From Vibrio sp. B1FLJ16 (GTDB lineage: Bacteria; Pseudomonadota; Gammaproteobacteria; Enterobacterales; Vibrionaceae), in the NCBI RefSeq assembly GCF_905175385.1, contig NZ_HG992750.1, forward strand, positions 124,001 to 188,000: a DNA stretch of 64,000 nucleotides. The letters are read 5' to 3'. A program made the position numbers and the translations under genes. A model generated the notes under the pieces. It saw nothing but the letters and a program-made list of their open reading frames with translations. It made no database searches and was not told the DNA's origin. This document shows positions 56,686-64,000 of this stretch, piece by piece (the first letter of the stretch is position 1; the number at the start of each line of letters is the position of its first letter).

Positions 56686-57959
56686 TGAAAGCAGATACCG
56701 CGGTGATTAACTTCCGTTTAGAAGGACAAGATGCTTTACATACTGCGCTGATAAAGCAGGGATATTTTATTCAGTTTCTGTCTCAAGATGAAGTCGACGT
56801 TTCTGGTTTGAAAGTAGATAACGTGATTGATGCTAACGGAAAACTGATGCTTCCGGGGCTAATAGAGACTCATGTCCATCTTGATAAAGCGTGTACCGTC
56901 TCACGTTGTCAGTTACACCAGGGAACACTCAAAGAAGCGATTGAACAGACCGCTGCGCTGAAGCAAGCATTCACTTACGATGATGTGTATCAGCGAGGAA
57001 AGCGAGTACTGGAACAAGCGATCACACAAGGCACGAGCTACATGCGAACGCATGTGGAAATTGATCCGGTCATCGGATTGAGAGGTTTTGATGCGATTAA
57101 GCAGTTAAAAGAAGACTACGCTTGGTCAATTACACTTGAAATATGCGTTTTTCCTCAGGAAGGGCTACACAATAATCCGGGTACCTACGAGCTGTTAGTC
57201 TCGGCACTCGAACAGGGGGCAGACCTATTGGGAGGGTGTCCCTACACAGACTCTGATCCTGAGCAGCAAATTAAAACGTTATTTGCTTTGGCTGCCAAGT
57301 ACGATGTTGATTTGGATTTTCATCTCGACTTTGATCTGGACAGCTCAAGAATGTCGTTACCTTATGTAATGGAGATGACTAGAGAGTTCGGATATCAACA
57401 GCGTGTTACTGTCGGACATGTAACCAAACTCTCCGCACTAAAGCCTGATTCTCTGGCGGAGGTGGCGAAGGAAATGGCAAGTGCTGGTGTGCGACTAACG
57501 GCTCTGCCGAGCACGGACTTGTTTTTGAATGGAAGAGAGTATGATCATTTAGTGCCAAGAGGGGTTGCTCCGCTTTTGCCATTGAGTGCTCATGGTGTCT
57601 GTTGTTCTGTTTCAAGCAATAATATTGAGAACCCATTTACCCCCTACGGAGATGCATCCCAGGTCAGGCAGGCAAATTTATACGCAAACATAGCGCAGCT
57701 GGGTACCCCGAATGAGCTTAGTCAGTGCTTTGAATGGATTTCTGCTGAGTCGGCCAAAATCATGGGCTTAGCTGATTATGGAATTGGGGTAGGAAAAGTA
57801 GCGGATGTAGTGTTTTTTGATGCCAGATCTAAAGCGGAAGTGGTGGGGACCATTCAAGCGCCGGGGATGGGGCTTAAGCGCGGAGTAGTGACCTTTACTC
57901 ACCAGAAGGCGATGCTAAAGCCCCCTCAGTCTACAGTTACAGACACGATAGCGAGCTAA
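56685..57959 (+). CDS. Cytosine-deaminase-like amidohydrolase
   Basis: This 424-residue protein is of the CodA/AtzC-like amidohydrolase group. Metal-binding motifs are visible: ETHVHLDKA at about residue 62-70, LDFHLDFDLD at about 210, GHVTKLS at about 244, and the SSNNIENPFTPYGD segment with the catalytic Asp. Residue positions are approximate. It acts on a ring or amide nitrogen compound, exact substrate unknown. Its ATG overlaps the LivM-G-F stop by one base. Together they form an uptake-and-hydrolysis unit for a nitrogenous compound. Confidence 0.87.
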   Translation: MKADTAVINFRLEGQDALHTALIKQGYFIQFLSQDEVDVSGLKVDNVIDANGKLMLPGLIETHVHLDKACTVSRCQLHQGTLKEAIEQTAALKQAFTYDDVYQRGKRVLEQAITQGTSYMRTHVEIDPVIGLRGFDAIKQLKEDYAWSITLEICVFPQEGLHNNPGTYELLVSALEQGADLLGGCPYTDSDPEQQIKTLFALAAKYDVDLDFHLDFDLDSSRMSLPYVMEMTREFGYQQRVTVGHVTKLSALKPDSLAEVAKEMASAGVRLTALPSTDLFLNGREYDHLVPRGVAPLLPLSAHGVCCSVSSNNIENPFTPYGDASQVRQANLYANIAQLGTPNELSQCFEWISAESAKIMGLADYGIGVGKVADVVFFDARSKAEVVGTIQAPGMGLKRGVVTFTHQKAMLKPPQSTVTDTIAS

Positions 57960-57987
57960 TAACAGCTTGATTTCGATCTATATAGAA

Positions 57988-58018
57988 AAAGGGAAGGTGT
58001 TACCTTCCCTTTATTTTT
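57988..58018. terminator. Bidirectional terminator of the transporter operon and GntR gene
   Basis: An 11 bp stem (AAAGGGAAGGT with ACCTTCCCTTT) with a small loop has TTATTTTT to the right and an A-rich stretch (GAAAAA) to the left. Confidence 0.88.
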
Positions 58019-58033
58019 AAGTACTAAGAACAA

Positions 58034-58735
58034 CTAACCACGAAGCGCTTCGTTGAGCTCCAGTTCCTGATCTTTGCCGCTACTCAATACCAGTTCGGCC
58101 TCTAAGTGGTCTAAATGAGCGATCATGACTGAAGTTGCTTGCTCAGTATTGCCGGACTTTAATGCGTCAATGAGCGATTGGTGTTCGTCATGCTGACATG
58201 ACGGTACGTCGTTGCGTTGGTACAGGGCGACGATCAGTGAACTGCGGACCATCAGGTTGTCGAACATCTCGATCAATATTCGGTTTCCACACATATCTGC
58301 GAGCATTCGATGAAACTTGGTTAATGCACTGACAATGGCGCGGCGGTCATTGGTTTTAATCGCCTCTTGCTCTGCGAGCATATGTGCTTCTATCTCTGAC
58401 CAGCGCTCTTCAATGGTTTGAGGTGAAATGCTTTCAACAATGCCTCTTTCAATCACTCGCCTTGCAGCGAATACTTCTCGGGCTTCTTCTTCACTTGGTT
58501 GTGAAACCAAAGCCCCTCGGTTTGGCTCTATGGTCACGATGTGCTGCAGTGCCAAGCGTTGTAGCGCTGTCTGGACATGGTTTCGATTCGCATCCAATGC
58601 CGCAACGATTTGAGCTTCAACAAGGCGTTGGCCTGGCTTAAGCTTGTGCTGGGCAATGGCTTTGGACAAGGAACCCATAATGCGTTGCACTTCTTGTTGT
58701 TTATGAGTCGAAGCTTTAGAGCGCGACGTAACCAT
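58034..58735 (-). CDS. GntR-family regulator with FCD domain
   Basis: This 233-residue transcription factor has an N-terminal winged helix (RIMGSLSKAIAQHKLKPGQRLVEAQIVAAL, residues 19-48) and a C-terminal FCD ligand domain (about 95-225). FCD metal-binding histidines are in KFHRMLADMCGN, HQSLIDALKSG and MIAHLDHLE. It is convergent with the transporter operon and probably its repressor, responding to the imported compound. The inverted repeat at 52051 is a plausible operator, but I have not shown this. Confidence 0.88.
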   Translation of the reverse strand: MVTSRSKASTHKQQEVQRIMGSLSKAIAQHKLKPGQRLVEAQIVAALDANRNHVQTALQRLALQHIVTIEPNRGALVSQPSEEEAREVFAARRVIERGIVESISPQTIEERWSEIEAHMLAEQEAIKTNDRRAIVSALTKFHRMLADMCGNRILIEMFDNLMVRSSLIVALYQRNDVPSCQHDEHQSLIDALKSGNTEQATSVMIAHLDHLEAELVLSSGKDQELELNEALRG

Positions 58736-58904
58736 ACTTTCTTATTACCCCATTTTTCAAAGACAACTTCAGCTGTTTTTAGTCTTTGCTTTATCTTTAA
58801 TTCTTAATGCTTTTTCTAACTTCTGAGCGTTGCTCCTACTATATCAGAACAGCGCACTAGATTTGAAACTTCAGTGCTGATGAATAGGTTAGCGTAAACC
58901 TTGT

Positions 58905-59810
58905 TTAGCGATCCCAATAGGGCATATCAGTGCCCAGTTTCTCACTGATAAAGTCAATAAATACCCTAACTTTTAATGGCATATGTTTTCTTTCCGGGAA
59001 AACTGCGTAAATAGCGTGTTCCGGTAATGCGTAGTCTTGCAGTACCACCATTAGATTGCCAGCCGCAACATCTCTTGATGCGATAAATGTCGGCAATTGC
59101 GCGATGCCTGAACCCCGCAGGAGAAGTTGCCGAATGGCTTCGCTGTTATTTACCACAAAATTACCTTTTGGCAGTACCCTGTATTCTGTTCCATTGTTCT
59201 GGAACACCCATTCGACGCCGCCTCGGAAGTAAGAATAGAGTAGGCAGTTATGCGTAACTAAATCCCCCGGTTTTTGTGGTGAACCATGCTGGGAGAGATA
59301 GTCGGGCGACGCGCAGAGTATGCTTTTACAAGGCGCCAGACGCTTGGCGACCAAATTGGATGAGGCTAACTCTCCGATCCGAATACCCAAATCAAAGCCG
59401 TCTTTTACCAAGTCGACCATTTTATCTTCGAGGTTTAAGTCCACTTCAATTTTAGGATAGCGGGAAAGAAACTCGCTTATCAGCGGGGCAATGTGCAACA
59501 CACCAAACGACATCGGTACGGTGATTTTGAGTCTGCCTTGTGGCGTACCTTGCAGCTCAGTAACGGCGTCGACACCTTGCTGGGCGAGATTGACCGCCTG
59601 AGAGGCATATTCAAAATAGCGTCGTCCCGCTTCGGTAAGACTTAGTTTCCGGGTTGTGCGGTTAAGTAAGCGGATGCCGAGGTCGTCTTCCAGCTGATTA
59701 ATGCGTTTGCTGATAGCAGACTTAGTCAGGTTGAGCTGTTTGGCCGCAAGGGAAAAGCTGCCACATTCCACCACGGCTACAAACACGGGCAGGGAGGCTA
59801 TCGCATTCAC
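58905..59810 (-). CDS. LysR-family transcriptional regulator
   Basis: The 301-residue protein has an N-terminal helix-turn-helix (SLAAKQLNLTKSAISKRINQLEDDLGIRLLNRTTRKLSLTEAG in the first 70 residues, given here only in outline) and a substrate-binding domain from about residue 88. It resembles the CrgA/AaeR-like subgroup (LEDKMVDLVKDGFDLGIRIGEL). Its target is unknown. The divergent gene is yjjG, 125 bp away, so yjjG is one candidate. It is on the same strand as the GntR gene but 170 bp upstream of it. Confidence 0.88.
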   Translation of the reverse strand: MNAIASLPVFVAVVECGSFSLAAKQLNLTKSAISKRINQLEDDLGIRLLNRTTRKLSLTEAGRRYFEYASQAVNLAQQGVDAVTELQGTPQGRLKITVPMSFGVLHIAPLISEFLSRYPKIEVDLNLEDKMVDLVKDGFDLGIRIGELASSNLVAKRLAPCKSILCASPDYLSQHGSPQKPGDLVTHNCLLYSYFRGGVEWVFQNNGTEYRVLPKGNFVVNNSEAIRQLLLRGSGIAQLPTFIASRDVAAGNLMVVLQDYALPEHAIYAVFPERKHMPLKVRVFIDFISEKLGTDMPYWDR

Positions 59811-59935
59811 ATCAAGTTCCTTCTAATTGTTGATTACAGGGATACAATTAATTTCCAATTATAGTGATTATCTTCCATAAGAAAACAATCTAGACTATGC
59901 ACCAGTATTACGACCTTAAATTTTGGGATGATGAA

Positions 59936-60610
59936 ATGAAGTACGATTGGATCCTGTTTGATGCTGACGAAACCTTGTTCCACTTTGATGCTTTCAAAGG
60001 TTTGCAGCTGATGTTCTCTCGCAAAGGCGTAGATTTTACGGAGCATGACTATGCTTACTACCAAACGGTGAACAAACCGCTGTGGGTAGATTACCAAGAC
60101 GGTAAAGTAACAGCGGATGAGCTGAAACATAAACGTTTTACCGAATGGGCTGAAAAGCTCAATACCACTACCGCTGAATTAAACAGTGCATTCTTAGAAG
60201 CCATGGCCGATATTTGTAGTTTGCTGCCGGGCGCGAAAGAGCTAATGGAAGCGCTGCAAGGTAAAGCAAAAATGGGCATCATTACCAATGGTTTTACTGA
60301 GTTACAGTCTATCCGTCTTGAGCGCACGGGCATGACCGAATTCTTTGAACAGGTAGTGATCTCTGAGCAAGTTGGCGTAGCAAAACCGGATTTAGGCATT
60401 TTCGAATACGCGATGCAGCAAATGGGCCACCCGTGTAAAACGCGTGTATTAATGGTGGGTGATAATCTACACTCAGATATTCTGGGCGGTAACAACTTCG
60501 GTATTGAGACCTGTTGGTTGAACACCACTGGTGCAAGTGTGGATGAGCGAATTTCGCCAAGCTATACCGTCGAATCTTTGAGTGAGCTGAAGAATATTCT
60601 CATTGCCTAA
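59936..60610 (+). CDS. yjjG: YjjG-type pyrimidine 5'-nucleotidase
   Basis: The 224-residue HAD phosphatase is expected to dephosphorylate dUMP, dTMP and damaged nucleotides. The start at 59936 (MKYDWILFDADETLFHFD) gives the E. coli length, while the frame back to 59897 adds 13 residues. HAD motifs are in order: DADET (motif I), ITNG (motif II), KPD lysine and GDNLHSD (motif IV). It is monocistronic with a terminator after it. Confidence 0.9.
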   Translation: MKYDWILFDADETLFHFDAFKGLQLMFSRKGVDFTEHDYAYYQTVNKPLWVDYQDGKVTADELKHKRFTEWAEKLNTTTAELNSAFLEAMADICSLLPGAKELMEALQGKAKMGIITNGFTELQSIRLERTGMTEFFEQVVISEQVGVAKPDLGIFEYAMQQMGHPCKTRVLMVGDNLHSDILGGNNFGIETCWLNTTGASVDERISPSYTVESLSELKNILIA

Positions 60611-60626
60611 TAATAACTTTCAATAT

Positions 60627-60662
60627 AAAAACACCACCACTACTATCGGTGGTGTTTTTATA
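60627..60662. terminator. Bidirectional rho-independent terminator
   Basis: A stem of AAAAACACCACC with GGTGGTGTTTTT and a 9-base loop is flanked by A and T tracts, so it can end both yjjG and the convergent large orphan gene. Confidence 0.92.
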
Positions 60663-60668
60663 TTGGAC

Positions 60669-62648
60669 TTAGTCATCCGCTGTTAACGAATCGAGGTTTC
60701 CCCATGGCTCCAAAGCGATGTCTTGTGCGCCATTCCAAATGATAATCGGCAGCGGTTCTGGCTTAACATATTCTGCAAAGGTCGTATCACGGATAAGGTC
60801 AGACGGTTTAGCTTCAAAGACTAACAGGTCAGCAAACATTACCTGACGATCATATTTCAGTATGTCGGCCACTTTTCCCCAATAAACAAAGTCATTGGCT
60901 TCCATCCAAGTTGTGGTTGGCTTAGTTTTAAGTAATTGGGAGGCTGGCGGGTAACTTATATCGACCTCTAGCTCAATATCTTCTTCACTATCCACTAAAC
61001 TGACTTGAATGCCCGTCTCGGCACTTTCACTATAGGTAAACTGCTCCGATGGTGGCTCGATTAATTGTGCAAGAGTTTCGGGATCCGAAAAATCCATTCC
61101 AGGAATATAACGTTCTAATGCAACAATAGGATCAAACCCACCGACGTTAGTTTGTGCTTCTAGAACGCTAAACCTAGGCTTGGGATCATCCTCGGCTGGA
61201 TTAATTACATAGGTCGACCATTCTGCTCGATAACCATTCAGGTTTTGTCCAGTCGATTGGTATATATTTAACGAGATAGCATATACCGCTTTTCTTTGCT
61301 CTGGATAAAAGCGCATTTTTGCCATTCTAAACTGCTCGGGCAGGAAAGTGTCTTCAAATTCTTTTACTTTCTTTGCTGCGATTTCAAAGTTGATAAATAT
61401 TGTCTTAGGCGATTCCAACAACGAGAAAAAGAGTTTAGGTTTCTCAATGCCAGATATTACCCCAATCCCCTGATATAAATCTAATAATGCGAAATATAAG
61501 GTAGGTAAATTGGCTGGTGACAACACTTGCGGCTGTGATTGAGCAACGGTAAATAGAGTGGCAAACACTGACTCAGGCGGTGTTCCGGTTAGTGCACAAC
61601 CGATGAGGTTGGCAAATAACGCAGAACCATTTTCTGAGAGCATTACTTGGGTACAGTTGCCAACGCCAGTAGAGGTTACTTGAATAGGAGTACTAATTGG
61701 TTGAACTAAAAACTCACTTTTCTCTGAGAATATAAAAATATTTGGTTTGTTGGCGACAAATTCTCCCCATTCAAACGAGTTTGTTACTTCAATTGTTTTA
61801 GGTTTAGTTGCGATAAATTTAGCACTTACCGAGCTGCCATCGTAATAGTAACGAGCCGATGACCCCATGGGACCAAATACTCTTTCGCTAGCATTCAGAT
61901 ACCATTGAGACAAGTATTGGAACTTGTTAACCCTTGGTTGATTCGCTCCGTTAACTTTTAGATCTACCGTCCAAGATAGGCTACCTTCGTTTGTTGATAG
62001 TTGTCCTGACCATTTCTGTGGTGTTGCTTCCATTGCAATGTTTGCTGGGGATAGGTTGAACAGTTGTAGTAAGTCTGTTCCTGGGTGGCTCTTGTAACTG
62101 GCAAAGCGGTATAACTGTATTGTGGCTCCTGGGCGTTTTACAAACGTCTTAAACTCTATTTTAGCCCCTTGCTCAGCCCGACTGGTATTGCCTATGTCTG
62201 CGATGACATAGAATTTTTTGGGGAACAGGAGTTGTTTTAGATTTCTCAAACCGCTGCTTTCGATAAAAGCCAGAAATTGGGACACATTGGTGGGCGAGTC
62301 GTTGACTACCAGAGGCTCTACTTTAGCTAGGGTATATGAAGGAAATATACCGACGCTAGAAGCAAAGAGCTGAACTTGTTCTGGATCCAGTTCCCAAACA
62401 ATGATACCGCGATTTTCTATTTCGTAAGGGAAAATTGGAGGCACTTCGCCGTTAAGCGTCGCTTGACGAAATGCTGCATCAAGTCTTGCTCCGCCAAACA
62501 CATTGTTTCTAATCAGCATCAGTAACTGTTTTTCTTGTGATGAAATACTAAGGGCAGGGTTTGGTTTTGCAAAGGCTTGTGAAACCGTAAATGAAAAGCT
62601 CATCAGGCATAAAACTATCGAGCATCGAATTATTGATAAGACGTTCAT
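60669..62648 (-). CDS. Large exported protein of unknown function
   Basis: This 659-residue protein starts MNVLSIIRCSIVLCLMSFSFTVSQAFAKPNP, a signal peptide with likely cleavage after AFA (about residue 27). The mature part is mainly beta-type, with no membrane segment, no cysteine cluster and few cysteines (I note only the pair near VGNCTQV and LIGCALT). No catalytic motif is visible. It has a Shine-Dalgarno-like TACGAAAA upstream, weak. It stands alone between yjjG and a Nudix gene. I do not recognise the family. AT-rich codon choices are a little higher than in neighbours. Confidence 0.8.
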   Translation of the reverse strand: MNVLSIIRCSIVLCLMSFSFTVSQAFAKPNPALSISSQEKQLLMLIRNNVFGGARLDAAFRQATLNGEVPPIFPYEIENRGIIVWELDPEQVQLFASSVGIFPSYTLAKVEPLVVNDSPTNVSQFLAFIESSGLRNLKQLLFPKKFYVIADIGNTSRAEQGAKIEFKTFVKRPGATIQLYRFASYKSHPGTDLLQLFNLSPANIAMEATPQKWSGQLSTNEGSLSWTVDLKVNGANQPRVNKFQYLSQWYLNASERVFGPMGSSARYYYDGSSVSAKFIATKPKTIEVTNSFEWGEFVANKPNIFIFSEKSEFLVQPISTPIQVTSTGVGNCTQVMLSENGSALFANLIGCALTGTPPESVFATLFTVAQSQPQVLSPANLPTLYFALLDLYQGIGVISGIEKPKLFFSLLESPKTIFINFEIAAKKVKEFEDTFLPEQFRMAKMRFYPEQRKAVYAISLNIYQSTGQNLNGYRAEWSTYVINPAEDDPKPRFSVLEAQTNVGGFDPIVALERYIPGMDFSDPETLAQLIEPPSEQFTYSESAETGIQVSLVDSEEDIELEVDISYPPASQLLKTKPTTTWMEANDFVYWGKVADILKYDRQVMFADLLVFEAKPSDLIRDTTFAEYVKPEPLPIIIWNGAQDIALEPWGNLDSLTADD

Positions 62649-62913
62649 TTTTCGTACTCCGTTTAATCTATTGGTGTATTGCAGTACGCCTCATTCCTGT
62701 CTAACACACCAGAAGAGGGTGTTTAACACAAAGTATAGTTAACCTGAGTTTGGAATAATGAAAGTCAGTCTGCGCAATGGCATTTGCTATCAAACCATCC
62801 TAAAATTACGACACAGGAACGCAATTTTGGGTAAGTGTATGAAAGATTGAGATATTTGGAGTTTTTTGCTGAGCTGAAATGTTAGAGAATACTAGGATGA
62901 CTAAAGGGGAAAT

Positions 62914-63453
62914 ATGCAGGATATCAAGCAACTAGATAGTAAAGTGGTCTACCAAAATAAATGGATGACCGTTCGTGAAGACAAAATATTACGTCGGAGC
63001 GGAGCCGAAGGAATCTATGGTGTGGTGGATAAACCGGATTGTGCGGTAATTATTGCTATCGATAACGGCATGATTCATCTGGTTCAGCAATATCGCTATA
63101 CCATAGGTCAGCGTTGCTGGGAGCTTCCACAAGGTGCTTGGGAATCAAACCCTGATAGCGATCCTTTAGAGCTGGCAACAGGCGAGTTACGTGAAGAAAC
63201 TGGCATGCTAGCTGCTTCTATGGAGTATGTTGGTCCGCAGTTTATCGCTTATGGATTTTTAAATCAGACATGCCATGTTTACTTCGCTAGCAATCTTACT
63301 GAAGTCGGGAATCAGCTCGACAGTGAAGAAGAGGATTTGATCACCCAAGCTTTCAAAGTTGATGAGTTCGAGCAGATGCTGATAAATGGCACAATCAAAG
63401 ACAGTGTCACTATTGCTGCATATGGATTAGCGAAGCTGAAAGGTTTGGTTTAA
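62914..63453 (+). CDS. Nudix hydrolase
   Basis: This 179-residue protein has the ADP-ribose-pyrophosphatase-like start VVYQNKWMTVREDKILRRSG and the Nudix box between residues about 70 and 95: GAWESN and then ELATGELREETGM. The usual arginine of the REUxEExGU motif is Gly here (GELREETG), a change seen in some family members. The metal-binding glutamates remain. It probably cleaves a nucleoside diphosphate derivative. It is monocistronic. Confidence 0.86.
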   Translation: MQDIKQLDSKVVYQNKWMTVREDKILRRSGAEGIYGVVDKPDCAVIIAIDNGMIHLVQQYRYTIGQRCWELPQGAWESNPDSDPLELATGELREETGMLAASMEYVGPQFIAYGFLNQTCHVYFASNLTEVGNQLDSEEEDLITQAFKVDEFEQMLINGTIKDSVTIAAYGLAKLKGLV

Positions 63454-63469
63454 CGATTACTTCCTGCTG

Positions 63470-63498
63470 TTACACAGCGGCTATTCTCCGCTGTGTAA
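63470..63498. repeat. Perfect inverted repeat between convergent genes
   Basis: TTACACAGCGG and CCGCTGTGTAA form an 11 bp stem with a 7-base loop. No T tract follows on either side, so it may be a weak terminator or a small palindromic unit between the Nudix gene and the membrane-protein gene. Confidence 0.6.
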
Positions 63499-63546
63499 AG
63501 TGTAACTGTTTGTCTAAGATTGCTGGGGCTAGTATTAGTCACATTA

Positions 63547-63939
63547 TCAGGTGTTAAGATAATCCATTAACATCAAAATGCCTGTAACAGAGAAGACAAT
63601 CGCTAACATGGATGAATTTATGATAATTATTCCAAGTAATAATTGGGATAGATGACGATACCATCTCGGAACTTCGCTTGAGATATCAGGTAACTTGCGT
63701 TTTTTTCCTGAGCTAGGTTGAACAATGAGACGAACAAACATCAATGTCCTGAAAAAAGCATAGGGCCAACCTGTAAATAGTGCTAGTTCAAAAGTATTAA
63801 AGTAAGGTGCTTTAAAGTAGCGATTCACGACGTTCTTTGGTATTAAAACATGCATTATCCCTATAAATACGGTTTGGAAAATTATTACTAAAAGTCCTGA
63901 AAATAATAGATAGCCAAGAATGTTCCAAATCAATTGCAT
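63547..63939 (-). CDS. Small membrane protein of unknown function
   Basis: This 130-residue protein has three hydrophobic segments, at about residues 9-33, 50-70 and 100-125, and a basic loop (SSGKKRKLPDISSEVPRWYRH) between the second and third. The ATG at 63939 is preceded by a weak GGATACA. It has no motif that I recognise and is the last feature before the window edge. Confidence 0.7.
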   Translation of the reverse strand: MQLIWNILGYLLFSGLLVIIFQTVFIGIMHVLIPKNVVNRYFKAPYFNTFELALFTGWPYAFFRTLMFVRLIVQPSSGKKRKLPDISSEVPRWYRHLSQLLLGIIIINSSMLAIVFSVTGILMLMDYLNT

Positions 63940-64000
63940 ATTGTATCCAAGTTTGTATTTGATACAAAATTTGGTTGTGAACCAAAGTTATTATATAGAA

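Overview
This window looks like part of a Vibrio chromosome (probably chromosome 1). The evidence is a complete Vibrio-type rRNA operon (16S, tRNA-Glu/Lys/Ala/Val, 23S, 5S), a TonB2-type energy cluster in the order DUF3450-ttpC-exbB2-exbD2-tonB2-TPR, and a Qrr quorum-sensing small RNA with a sigma-54 promoter and a LuxO-type box. Vibrio-rich families (DUF3541, DUF3612, DUF3087) and a CsrB-type RNA point the same way. No prophage, integron array, transposase or CRISPR is visible. The region is mostly core genome, interrupted by small non-coding repeats.

Layout. 1-5.2 kb: a partial thiD behind a TPP riboswitch, a paralogous TldD/TldE peptidase pair, an archaeal-type TrmY methyltransferase and a DUF3087 membrane protein. 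5.2-11.3 kb: the rrn operon with two promoters and two boxA sites, then tRNA-Ser. 11.6-15.8 kb: yibL, D-lactate dehydrogenase, an L,D-transpeptidase-fold protein, a glycerophosphodiesterase and an L-lactate-dehydrogenase-like enzyme. 16-21.2 kb: the TonB2 operon behind a Fur-like site. 21.6-28 kb: a porin, a lipoprotein oligopeptidase B, and speA-speB (arginine to agmatine to putrescine). 28.4-33 kb: a metallo-beta-lactamase-fold hydrolase, rimK with its retropepsin-like partner, the CsrB-type RNA, a 28-codon small ORF, a 280 bp structured repeat and yggL.

33.2-41.2 kb: a Tat-exported PhoX-family phosphatase, lhgO, a hypothetical gene, tRNA-Leu(GAG), a DUF3541 protein, alkB and a CHASE-like/GGDEF protein. 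41.2-43.9 kb: the qrr gene, a RamB-like XRE regulator (DUF3612) and a divergent short gene that resembles only the beta-rich domain of malate synthase G. 43.9-51.4 kb: a second GGDEF protein, an iron-sulfur photolyase with an SDR and a DUF2256 gene, msrAB, osmC-like, an acetyltransferase, a DUF805 gene frameshifted at an A8 run, and a GNAT. 51.5-58.7 kb: a SnoaL-like protein, then a LivK/LivH/LivM-G-F-type importer operon whose second permease and both ATPases are one polypeptide, a cytosine-deaminase-like amidohydrolase and a GntR/FCD regulator. 58.9-64 kb: a LysR regulator, yjjG, a large secreted orphan, a Nudix hydrolase and a small membrane protein.

The parts most worth following are the stand-alone malate-synthase-G-like domain beside a glyoxylate-type regulator and a Qrr RNA, the LivM-G-F fusion with a degenerate first signature motif, the A8 frameshift, and a palindromic repeat carrying a second palindromic element inside it.
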